In this document: one piece after another, positions 1 through 5,680 of the stretch
Layout: each line of letters starts with the position of its first letter
Position numbering within the stretch: the first letter of the stretch is position 1
From: Planctomycetota bacterium
Lineage (GTDB): Bacteria > Planctomycetota > UBA1135 > GCA-002686595
Direction of reading: 5' to 3'
Assembly: GCA_029212955.1 (NCBI GenBank)
Contig: JARGOW010000069.1
Location: 3,910 to 10,970, forward strand
Length of the DNA stretch: 7,061 nt
Translations under genes and position numbers: made by a program
Notes under the pieces: generated by a model
What the model saw: only the letters and a program-made list of their open reading frames with translations
Told to the model about the DNA's origin: nothing
Database searches by the model: none

Positions 1-2486
1 CCCAATCCCCCGCACCGGATCAAACCCAGACGGCGAAGACCTTCGAGGACACGGCGGAGCGTCTTAACATCGAAGGCGTATCCATCGAACTCTGGAGAGA
101 TGCCTCCCAGCAGGACCGTTACCGCATCGCATTGGATGGCACCACCTTCGCCAGGGATCGGAGCGCACGCTACGACCTCCACTTGCAGGCCCAGACCTTT
201 GACCCTGCCGTATCCGCCCCCGTGTGGACCGGTCCGCTCGCCGCCCACGGCGACTTGCACATCGTGCAGTTCAAAACCCAGTCCCTCGCCGTCTACCGGA
301 ACGAGCTGGAAAAGGTGGGTGCCCAAGTCCACCACGCCCTGCATTACCAAGCCCATTTGGTCCGCATGGACTCGGCCACGGAATCCAAGGTCCGCGCCCT
401 GCCCTTCGTTCGTTGGGTTGGGCCCTACTCCGCTGGCTATCGCATCGAACCGGCCCTGCTCGCGAATCTGCACGGCATGGCCGCGGACCAGCGCTACAAC
501 GTCCAAGTCCTGGAGCGCGGAATCCGCCAGAAGACATTGGTTGCCGAGCGCCTTCAAGACCTGGGCGGGAACGTGCTGAAAACAATCCCCGACGGTTTTT
601 TGGTCGAGGTAAACATGTCCCCCGACTTGCTCCTACAAGTGGCCGCCTGGGACGAGGTTCTTTGGATCGACCGCGTGGGCGAATTCGAAGAGGATATGGA
701 CAAGGTTCGCAATGACGGCGGGGCCAACTTCGTGGAATCTACCATGGGCTTCACCGGCCAAGGCGTACGCGCCGAAGTCATGGACGGCAACTGCGAGATC
801 TCCCACCAGGATTTCCAAAACAACCCGGTTCAACTGCACACGGCCAACGTGGGATCGGGAACCCACGGCACCAAGACCACCGGCGTGGTTTTCGCCGATG
901 GAACCGGTAGCGCTTCCGCCCGCGGAATCATTCCCGATGCCCATCCGATCTTCGCGGACTACAGCCAGTTTGGAAACCGCTACACCCACACCGCGGAACT
1001 CCTGCAACCCGCCTACCAAGCGGTTTTCCAAAGCAACTCCTGGGGCAGCACCACCACGAGTGCCTACAACTCGGTATCCATGGAATTGGATGACATCCTG
1101 TTCTTGAATGACATCGTCATTTTGCAGAGCCAAAGCAATACGGGAAGCACGGCCTCGCGCCCCCAAGCTTGGGCCAAGAACGTGGTCGCCGTGGGCGCCG
1201 TGCGCCACCAGGACACGCAAAGCCTAAACGACGATTCCTGGGGAGGTAGCGGCAGTATCGGACCCGCCCAAGACAACCGTATCAAACCCGACATCAGCTA
1301 CTGGTACGATTCGATTCGCACCACGACCACGGGCAACTCCTACACCAACACGTTCGGTGGAACCAGCGCCGCCACGCCCATGTCTGCGGGCTACTTCGGG
1401 CTTTTCTATCAGATGTGGCATACGGGCATGTTTGGCAACACGCCGGGAACATCGGTCTTCGACAGCCGACCTAAGGCCACGACCGCCCGGGCCATGATGA
1501 TCAACTCGGCCCGCAGTTATGACTTCACCGGGACCACATCGGACCTGACCCGAACGCACCAGGGCTGGGGCCGGGTCAATGTGGAAGATGTCTACAACAA
1601 CGCCAACAACTACTACATCGTCAACGAGGAGCGCGTGCTCACGAACTTGGAAACGGCCACTTACCTGGTCACCGTGGACCCGGGAACGCCCGATCTGCGT
1701 GCGACCTTGGTGTACCTGGATCCCGCGGGAACGACCTCTTCGAGCCTGCATCGCATCAACGACTTGACCCTGCGCGTAACCGACCCCTCAGGATCCACTT
1801 CCTACTGGGGCACCAACGGATTGAGGACCGGCAATGTTTCGACCTCAGGTGGATCCTCCAACGATCGTGACGTGGTCGAGAACGTCTTCATCCCCAACCC
1901 CACCGCGGGACTTTGGACCGTGGAGGTGATCGCCGATGAAATCGTTCAGGACGCGCGCATGGAATCGGGAGCGCTGGATGCTGATTTTGCTTTGGTTGTG
2001 CGCGGGGTCTCCGATGGCTCCACGGTTACGATCGAGACCTACTGTTTCCCCGCCGAGCCTAACTCCACAGGGTTCCCCGCAACCATCTCTGGCGCGATGA
2101 CTGCGCCGGGAGGCAGCGGCTTGCACCTGGAAGCCTTCTTAGGCCCCACCTCGCAAATCGGCTACTTCCTGGTCGGAACCGGCTCTGCCGAACCGGGCAT
2201 CCCCTTGGGCGATGGCAACCTTTGCTTGGATACTTCTGCGGGCCAAACCCTCGGCCGCTACAACGTGGCCGGCACGCCGCTCAACTCCGTGGGCCTATTC
2301 GACGCCCTCGGCCGCTTGCAGAATTTGGCGTCCACCTCCTCGGTGGGCTCAGGATTCGATGTACCCCTGGCCGTGCCCAACAGCGCTGCCATGATCTCGG
2401 CGGGTAGGACCTGGTACTTCCAACTCTGGTACCGGGACGGGAACGGCACTTCGAACCTGTCCAACGGGTTGGCCGTCACGTTCTAG
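1..2486 (+). CDS. Secreted S8 subtilisin-like serine protease, KP-43 type (5' partial)
   Basis: A subtilase that would cleave peptide bonds outside the cell. The frame is open from position 3 with no stop, so the true start and any signal peptide lie upstream of the window; the first in-frame TTG at 132 is not a credible start. In order: two prodomain-like repeats (about 258-461 and 495-710), the catalytic domain (about 720-1600), a beta-sandwich resembling the KP-43 C-terminal domain (about 1620-2016), and a C-terminal module (about 2034-2483). The triad is Asp (783-785, in VMDGNCEIS), His (864-866, in THGTKTTG) and Ser (1365-1367, in GGTSAATPMSAG); the oxyanion Asn is at 1137-1139 in SQSNTGS. 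All four are intact, so it should be active. The Asp and His motifs are unusual (DGNCE for DTGID; HGTKTTG for HGTHVAG). I read only three cysteines, two of them in the final module. Family confidence is high; the substrate is unknown. Confidence 0.93.
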   Translation, partial: QSPAPDQTQTAKTFEDTAERLNIEGVSIELWRDASQQDRYRIALDGTTFARDRSARYDLHLQAQTFDPAVSAPVWTGPLAAHGDLHIVQFKTQSLAVYRNELEKVGAQVHHALHYQAHLVRMDSATESKVRALPFVRWVGPYSAGYRIEPALLANLHGMAADQRYNVQVLERGIRQKTLVAERLQDLGGNVLKTIPDGFLVEVNMSPDLLLQVAAWDEVLWIDRVGEFEEDMDKVRNDGGANFVESTMGFTGQGVRAEVMDGNCEISHQDFQNNPVQLHTANVGSGTHGTKTTGVVFADGTGSASARGIIPDAHPIFADYSQFGNRYTHTAELLQPAYQAVFQSNSWGSTTTSAYNSVSMELDDILFLNDIVILQSQSNTGSTASRPQAWAKNVVAVGAVRHQDTQSLNDDSWGGSGSIGPAQDNRIKPDISYWYDSIRTTTTGNSYTNTFGGTSAATPMSAGYFGLFYQMWHTGMFGNTPGTSVFDSRPKATTARAMMINSARSYDFTGTTSDLTRTHQGWGRVNVEDVYNNANNYYIVNEERVLTNLETATYLVTVDPGTPDLRATLVYLDPAGTTSSSLHRINDLTLRVTDPSGSTSYWGTNGLRTGNVSTSGGSSNDRDVVENVFIPNPTAGLWTVEVIADEIVQDARMESGALDADFALVVRGVSDGSTVTIETYCFPAEPNSTGFPATISGAMTAPGGSGLHLEAFLGPTSQIGYFLVGTGSAEPGIPLGDGNLCLDTSAGQTLGRYNVAGTPLNSVGLFDALGRLQNLASTSSVGSGFDVPLAVPNSAAMISAGRTWYFQLWYRDGNGTSNLSNGLAVTF
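258..710 (+). repeat. Two tandem prodomain-like repeats within the protease precursor
   Basis: Two segments share one pattern: a strand (IVQF at the start of the first, VQVL in the second), a helix containing a Leu-x-x-(Val/Leu)-Gly turn, then 'a-x-L-V-x-(Met/Val)' followed by a helix and a Trp-(Val/Ile) strand (VRWVGPY, LWIDRVG). The first covers about 258-461 and the second about 495-710. Such segments precede the catalytic domain in KP-43-like precursors and are expected to act as an intramolecular chaperone or inhibitor that is removed on maturation. The repeat is at protein level and diverged, not a DNA repeat. Confidence 0.55.
2034..2483 (+). other. C-terminal Tyr-Cys...Ser-Asn-Leu module of the protease
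   Basis: About 150 residues that follow the beta-sandwich and end the protein. The module begins with a Thr-Tyr-Cys (Cys codon 2043-2045), has a second Cys in NLCLD (2223-2225), and closes with WYFQLWYRDG, SNLSNG and a final AVTF. The two cysteines could form a disulfide in an exported protein. I recall similar endings on many secreted proteins from planctomycetes of the Poly30/Saltatorellus type, on otherwise unrelated catalytic domains, which suggests a shared surface, sorting or binding module. I know of no established function. The boundary is approximate. Confidence 0.5.
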
Positions 2487-2546
2487 GAATACCCCACGGG
2501 ACCGCATGGCTTGGGATTCACTGGAGGTCTGATAAGATGCCCGACT

Positions 2547-3158
2547 ATGGCTGCATCCTTGTTTGACCCCATGCCCATCCGTTTGGAAGGCAACTCAGCA
2601 TGGCTCGAGCCCCTCACGCTCGACCATGCACCGGACCTTTTGGTCGCCGCTTCCCACCCAACACTCTGGGCATGGATGCCCATAAATCAGTTCCAGGATG
2701 AAAGTGAGGTCCGGGAGTGGATCGCTCAAGCGCTGGCATGCCAACGAACGGTGGCTTTTGCCGTTCGGCAGAAAGCGACTGGGCGGGTTGTGGGTTCCAC
2801 CCGCTTCATGGACATCCGGCGAGAGCACCACGGTATGGAGATTGGCTGGACCTGGCTGTCCCCCGAGGTGCAACGTTCCGGAATCAACACCGAGTGCAAA
2901 TCCCTGCTGCTCAAGCATGCCTTCGACGATCTGCAGGCCTCGCGGGTGCTCTTGAAGACCGACCAACTCAACGAGCCGTCCCAGCGCGCGATCGAGCGGA
3001 TAGGTGCCGAACGTGAGGGAGTCCTGCGGAACCACCTGCGCATCGAGTCGCCCGATGGCAGCATTCGATGGCGCCACTCTGTCTACTACTCAATCATTCG
3101 GGAGGAGTGGCCCGCCGTGAGAGCCCACCTGGATCGATTGGTGGCGCGCCAGTATTAG
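2547..3158 (+). CDS. GNAT family N-acetyltransferase, RimJ/RimL type
   Basis: A 203-residue enzyme expected to transfer an acetyl group from acetyl-CoA to an amine; the acceptor cannot be told from sequence. It has the usual layout of Acetyltransf_3 proteins: RLEGNSAWLEPL at the N-terminus, a central EIGWTWLSP strand (residue 98 on), the acetyl-CoA loop QRSGIN (109-114, a version of Q/R-x-x-G-x-G/A), then KTDQLNEPSQRAIERIGA and EGVLRNH, both typical of this subfamily. I chose the ATG at 2547; the in-frame ATG at 2571 is nearly as good, and the upstream TTG at 2511 has no support. The GGAGG at 2523-2527 lies too far from 2547 and is better placed for an out-of-frame ATG at 2537. It starts 60 bases after the protease. 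Length is normal for the family. Confidence 0.9.
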   Translation: MAASLFDPMPIRLEGNSAWLEPLTLDHAPDLLVAASHPTLWAWMPINQFQDESEVREWIAQALACQRTVAFAVRQKATGRVVGSTRFMDIRREHHGMEIGWTWLSPEVQRSGINTECKSLLLKHAFDDLQASRVLLKTDQLNEPSQRAIERIGAEREGVLRNHLRIESPDGSIRWRHSVYYSIIREEWPAVRAHLDRLVARQY

Positions 3159-3177
3159 CCCCGATCTAGGTCGGGCT
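3157..3177 (+). other. Imperfect hairpin at the end of the acetyltransferase gene
   Basis: AGCC-CCGA pairs with TCGGGCT around the loop TCTAGG, giving about seven base pairs with one bulged C. It begins inside the TAG stop codon. No T-run follows, so it is not a convincing intrinsic terminator by itself. The loop carries a CTAGGT, identical to the half-site of the PadR operators downstream. Confidence 0.3.
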
Positions 3178-3202
3178 GCCTCCGCTTCGATCGCTGTTTC
3201 AG

Positions 3203-3221
3203 GCCCGTGGGGGCACTTTTT
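3203..3221 (+). terminator. Possible intrinsic terminator after the acetyltransferase gene
   Basis: GCCC (3203-3206) can pair with GGGC (3211-3214) around a four-base loop, followed by ACTTTTT (3215-3221). The T-run is good, but the stem is only four pairs and competing pairings exist (for example 3210-3214 with 3224-3228). Its position, between the acetyltransferase stop and the PadR promoter, is where a terminator would be expected. Confidence 0.35.
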
Positions 3222-3241
3222 GGGCCCCGAATACGTGTGGG

Positions 3242-3270
3242 TTGACTTACCTAGAGCTACTAGGTATCCT
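3242..3270 (+). promoter_or_regulatory. Sigma70-like promoter for the PadR-HAAS pair
   Basis: TTGACT (3242-3247) and TATCCT (3265-3270) are separated by exactly 17 bases. The -35 matches consensus at five of six positions and the -10 at four of six. Transcription would start near 3277, leaving a leader of about 38 bases before the PadR ATG. The 17-base spacer is almost wholly occupied by the first palindrome, as expected for a repressible promoter. Predicted from sequence only. Confidence 0.6.
3248..3266. promoter_or_regulatory. Operator 1: palindrome TACCTAG-N5-CTAGGTA
   Basis: A perfect inverted repeat with 7-base arms (3248-3254 and 3260-3266) around AGCTA. It lies between the -35 and -10 elements of the predicted promoter. 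PadR proteins bind as dimers to palindromes near their own genes, so this is the likely autoregulatory site; that assignment is inferred from position and symmetry. Confidence 0.75.
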
Positions 3271-3277
3271 CTAGCCA

Positions 3278-3296
3278 TACCTAGCAGCTCTAGGTA
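3278..3296. promoter_or_regulatory. Operator 2: second copy of TACCTAG-N5-CTAGGTA
   Basis: A perfect inverted repeat with the same 7-base arms (3278-3284 and 3290-3296) around CAGCT. Read on the opposite strand it differs from operator 1 at only one of 19 positions. Its centre is exactly 30 bases from that of operator 1, about three helical turns, so both sites face the same side of the DNA. It covers the predicted transcription start, and its end touches the AAGGA ribosome-binding sequence (3296-3300). Confidence 0.75.
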
Positions 3297-3314
3297 AGGA
3301 TCCCCCATACCGCC

Positions 3315-3659
3315 ATGCCCGCTTCAAAAGACCTGATCGCAGCCTCCGCGACCCCCCTGGTTCTGTCCATCCTCAAGCAAGGAGACAGCTACGGGTACGA
3401 GATCATCCAAAAGATCCACCAGGCCAGTCAGGGCAAGATGCAGTGGGCCGACGGCATGCTCTATCCCATCCTGCACAGGCTCGAAAAGAAGGAACTGGTC
3501 GAGTCCTACTGGGACAAGTCCGAGAGCGGCAGGCGGCGCAAGTACTACAAGCTGCGCCAATCCGGCAAGAAAGTTCTCGTGGAGCAACGCCAAACCTGGA
3601 ATGAGATCTACACCCTTCTGCAAAACCTAAATGGAGAACCCAATGTTCAACCTCAATGA
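3315..3659 (+). CDS. PadR-family transcriptional repressor
   Basis: A 114-residue DNA-binding protein that should act as a dimer in the cytoplasm. Nearly the whole length is the PadR winged helix (about residues 14-85): the family signature YGYEI (26-30), the recognition helix region GMLYPILHRLEKKELV (47-62), and the wing with GRRRKYYKL (72-80), followed by a C-terminal helix for dimerisation. It is a short, single-domain member of the Lmr/PadR s2 type with no obvious extra sensor domain. AAGGA at 3296-3300 is a somewhat distant ribosome-binding site. Two matching palindromes sit in its promoter, so autorepression is very likely. Its last 17 bases overlap the next gene from that gene's preferred start. 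The inducing signal is unknown. Confidence 0.93.
   Translation: MPASKDLIAASATPLVLSILKQGDSYGYEIIQKIHQASQGKMQWADGMLYPILHRLEKKELVESYWDKSESGRRRKYYKLRQSGKKVLVEQRQTWNEIYTLLQNLNGEPNVQPQ
3633..3636 (+). promoter_or_regulatory. Ribosome-binding site choosing the HAAS-protein start at 3643
   Basis: GGAG sits six bases before the ATG at 3643, inside the end of the PadR gene. The alternative ATG at 3631 has no purine-rich sequence in front of it, and this GGAG lies inside its own coding region. The start at 3643 is therefore preferred. Confidence 0.6.
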
Positions 3660-4137
3660 CGAAGTCTTGGCTTGGTGCCAATCCGCTGTCCCCGCATGCG
3701 TCGAACGCCACGAGCGTGTGGCCGAACTCGTGGACCACGTGCTCTGCCAGGTGGAAGCGCACATGGGCGATGGATCCTCCGAAGAGGAAGCCTTCCACGC
3801 GGCCATCCAACGCATGGGCGACTCGAAACATCTCGCCGAGGAAAGCCAAAAGGAGCAAACCTGGAACCAGCGGCAAAAGGGGATACTCCTCGCGCTCTGC
3901 ACGGGAAACGTGGGAGCTCTACGCCGCACCTTACGACCCAAAGAGGGCGCCGCATGGATCATTGGTGTCTCCCTCGTTTTTGCCGCCGCCATGATCCTGA
4001 CCGATTCCTGGGCGGACTCCCGCGGTATGGGGCACGCTGTGACGATGACCTGGATTGCCGTTTGGTTCGTGCCCTACTCCTTGCTGTCCATGGCCACGGT
4101 AGGTGTCAAAGGCACCATGTGCGAAACCGAGGAATAG
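3643..4137 (+). CDS. PadR-linked HAAS-domain membrane protein
   Basis: A 164-residue protein with an N-terminal helical domain followed by two membrane segments. Residues about 20-66 fit the HAAS signalling domain: ERHERVAELVDHVL, then a helix ending in DGSSEEEAF, AAIQRMGD and HLAEE, the pattern often seen next to PadR-type regulators. A basic stretch (RRTLRPK) precedes the first hydrophobic segment (about 103-119); the second is about 133-154. The C-terminus is short and acidic (ETEE). It overlaps the padR-like gene and shares its promoter, so it probably takes part in the same response. Many HAAS domains sit on FtsX-type permeases; this one has no permease domain. An ATG at 3631 would add four residues. 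The biochemical role is unknown. Confidence 0.8.
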   Translation: MFNLNDEVLAWCQSAVPACVERHERVAELVDHVLCQVEAHMGDGSSEEEAFHAAIQRMGDSKHLAEESQKEQTWNQRQKGILLALCTGNVGALRRTLRPKEGAAWIIGVSLVFAAAMILTDSWADSRGMGHAVTMTWIAVWFVPYSLLSMATVGVKGTMCETEE

Positions 4138-4213
4138 GACGCACCTCCGTGGCTCGGCCAGGGACTCCATTCCCCGGCATGGCTCCATACGCCCCCGTGG
4201 GGTAGGCTTGCGC

Positions 4214-4218
4214 AGGAA
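4214..4218 (+). promoter_or_regulatory. Ribosome-binding site for the VLRF1 gene
   Basis: AGGAA lies six bases before the ATG at 4225, a standard distance, and supports that start. The rest of the 87-base gap after the HAAS gene shows one short hairpin (CCCC-CGT-GGGG, 4192-4202) without a T-run, and no promoter I would defend. Confidence 0.55.
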
Positions 4219-4224
4219 ACCGCC

Positions 4225-4926
4225 ATGCCCGCCCCTGACCCGAGCTTCGATGAACTGCCCGCGACCTTCCCCTGGGAGGACTGCGCTGAAGTTTGTCGTC
4301 AATTCCAATGGGCCGCCGGCGAGCAGGAATTTCCGGTGACATTGAACGGGGAGAAGGGTCATTTTGCGGCAGGAGAATGGAGGCTAACGCCGCCCCAGGT
4401 TCTTCCGATCCAACCGGATTGTGCGGGCCTGGGCGAATACTTGGAGACCCTCCCCTTCGAACCCGGCCCCCAGGTGTTGGTGCTGTTGCAAGCGGGCGCC
4501 GCGGCTTTGGGGTATTTCGATGGTGGCGAAGCCATCCGCACCAAGGCCCTCAAGCGCTACGTGGTTCGCGGCAGCGGCCGCGCGCAAAACACCCACCTCA
4601 AGACCAAGGGTAAATCACGCTACGGTTCGCGCCTGCGCCTTCAAAATGCCAAGGCCATTCTCGAGGAGATCAACGAGCGCCTCTGCGACTGGTGGGAGGA
4701 ACACGGCACACCGGATTTTGTATTCCACAATGCCCCGGTCCGACTCTGGGCCGATCTGTGCCGCGCCAAGCCCATGCCACCGTTCCTGGCCGAGGACCAC
4801 GTGGCCAGCTCGGAACCTGTCCCCCAACTGCGCATCCCCCTGGATCTGCCCGTGCCCACCACGGATGTGATGCTGAGGGTCTACCGCTCGCTCAGCTACG
4901 GCCAAATCGTTCACGAACGGGATTGA
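4225..4926 (+). CDS. Stand-alone Vms1-like release factor (VLRF1) domain protein
   Basis: A 233-residue protein whose residues about 84-225 match the VLRF1 domain of yeast Vms1 and human ANKZF1, enzymes that cut peptidyl-tRNA to free nascent chains from stalled ribosomes. Landmarks in order: the strand VLVLLQAGAAALGYF (84-98); LKRYVVRGSGRAQ (109-121), matching the eukaryotic 'hRYtvR...GGSQ' stretch with catalytic-type Gln121 kept (codon 4585-4587) but GGS changed to GRA; GKSRYGSRLR (129-138), like the 'saGaxlRR' segment; the long helix AILEEINERLCDWW; the strand FVFHNAP (165-171); and the final LPVPTTDVMLRVYRSL, like 'rPTxxEvxRvyxxL'. The N-terminal 80 residues have no assigned fold. It lacks the zinc finger, ankyrin and Cdc48-binding parts of Vms1. 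Release activity is inferred, not shown. The family call comes from motif memory, so an alignment is needed to confirm it. Confidence 0.75.
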   Translation: MPAPDPSFDELPATFPWEDCAEVCRQFQWAAGEQEFPVTLNGEKGHFAAGEWRLTPPQVLPIQPDCAGLGEYLETLPFEPGPQVLVLLQAGAAALGYFDGGEAIRTKALKRYVVRGSGRAQNTHLKTKGKSRYGSRLRLQNAKAILEEINERLCDWWEEHGTPDFVFHNAPVRLWADLCRAKPMPPFLAEDHVASSEPVPQLRIPLDLPVPTTDVMLRVYRSLSYGQIVHERD

Positions 4927-4986
4927 GTCGTAAATCCGCGGGAACTCCCCCGCCCCAGGGCTGGTTCGAGGGGAAAGCGGAGCGCT

Positions 4987-5625
4987 ATGCTCATTCCCAT
5001 GCGCACCCTTCTCCGCTACTTCCTGCGAGGACTCCTGGTCGCCGGTCCCCTGGCTTCCACCGCTTGGATCGTGACCACGGCCTTCCTGTGGATGGATGGC
5101 CTCATGCGGCGCCTCTTGAAGGACGAAGACCTTTCGGTGAAGATCCCCAATACGGATCTGGAGTGGACCTACGGCGTGGGCGCGGTTCTGACCCTGGTCG
5201 CCATCCTGCTGATCGGGATGTTGACCTCCAACGTTTTGGCCCGTTGGTTCATGCGCCGGGTTGACCGCTTGATCGACCGCCTACCCGTGGTCAAGCAGAT
5301 CTACTCCGCGATCAAGGACATGCTCGAAGCCCTGGTCAGCGAGAAGAAGAAATTCGACAAGCCGGTCTTGCTCTCCTTCGCAGCCACGCCCGAGGTGGAA
5401 GTCATCGGTTTTGTTACCCGAGAAGCCCTGGCCGAATTCGGCCGCGCCGACAAGGTCGCAGTCTACGTGCCCCAATCCTACAACTTCGCCGCCAACCTGA
5501 TCCTGGTCCCCCAAAGCCGGGTCACCCCCATCGACCTACCCGCCGGCGACGTGATGGCCTTTGTGGTTTCGGGCGGAGTTTCCGAATCCACCCAGCGCGG
5601 GTTGGATGCCGAGAAGGGCGACTGA
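4987..5625 (+). CDS. DUF502 family inner-membrane protein
   Basis: A 212-residue membrane protein of unknown function. It shows the full DUF502 layout: a first membrane helix (about residues 11-36, after RTLLRYFLRGLLVAGPLAST), a second (about 62-86, ending LIGMLTSN), the signature RLPVVKQIYSAIKDMLEAL (98-116), then a soluble beta-rich part with GFVTREAL, VYVPQSYNFAANLILVP (159-175) and FVVSGG (192-197). The ATG at 4987 is preceded by GGAG (4979-4982) at four bases; an ATG at 4999 lacks such a site and would remove only four residues. Length is normal. It follows the VLRF1 gene by 60 bases, a gap holding a weak GC hairpin (4938-4953) with no T-run, so co-transcription is possible. Confidence 0.88.
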   Translation: MLIPMRTLLRYFLRGLLVAGPLASTAWIVTTAFLWMDGLMRRLLKDEDLSVKIPNTDLEWTYGVGAVLTLVAILLIGMLTSNVLARWFMRRVDRLIDRLPVVKQIYSAIKDMLEALVSEKKKFDKPVLLSFAATPEVEVIGFVTREALAEFGRADKVAVYVPQSYNFAANLILVPQSRVTPIDLPAGDVMAFVVSGGVSESTQRGLDAEKGD

Positions 5626-5680
5626 ACCGGGCGCCGGATTCCACGTCACACCGGATGGCCGCCATGCCAGGTCTGCCCGA
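5626..5680. other. Gap between convergent genes
   Basis: These 55 bases separate the stop codons of the DUF502 gene (+) and the CoA-transferase gene (-). A bidirectional terminator would be expected, but I find only short GC dyads (CCGG repeated at about 5634 and 5650) and no stem with a T-run on either strand. Confidence 0.5.

Noticed and set aside
132..134. TTG as the start of the protease
   Set aside because: The frame stays open to the window edge with protein-like sequence upstream, and a secreted protease needs a signal peptide that this start would omit.
633..1220. A 195-codon open frame on the - strand inside the protease gene
   Set aside because: Antisense to conserved catalytic-domain coding sequence, with no motif of its own.
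2511..2513. TTG as the start of the acetyltransferase
   Set aside because: No ribosome-binding site before it, and the family fold begins after the ATG at 2547 or 2571.
4192..4202. CCCC-CGT-GGGG hairpin before the VLRF1 gene as a terminator or attenuator
   Set aside because: Short stem, three-base loop and no T-run; likely chance in GC-rich DNA.
3672..4205. A 177-codon + strand frame overlapping the HAAS gene
   Set aside because: Arg/Pro/Gly-rich shadow frame; the HAAS frame has the domain signature, membrane helices and ribosome-binding site.
4938..4953. GC hairpin between the VLRF1 and DUF502 genes as a terminator
   Set aside because: Only a five-pair stem and no T-run follows.
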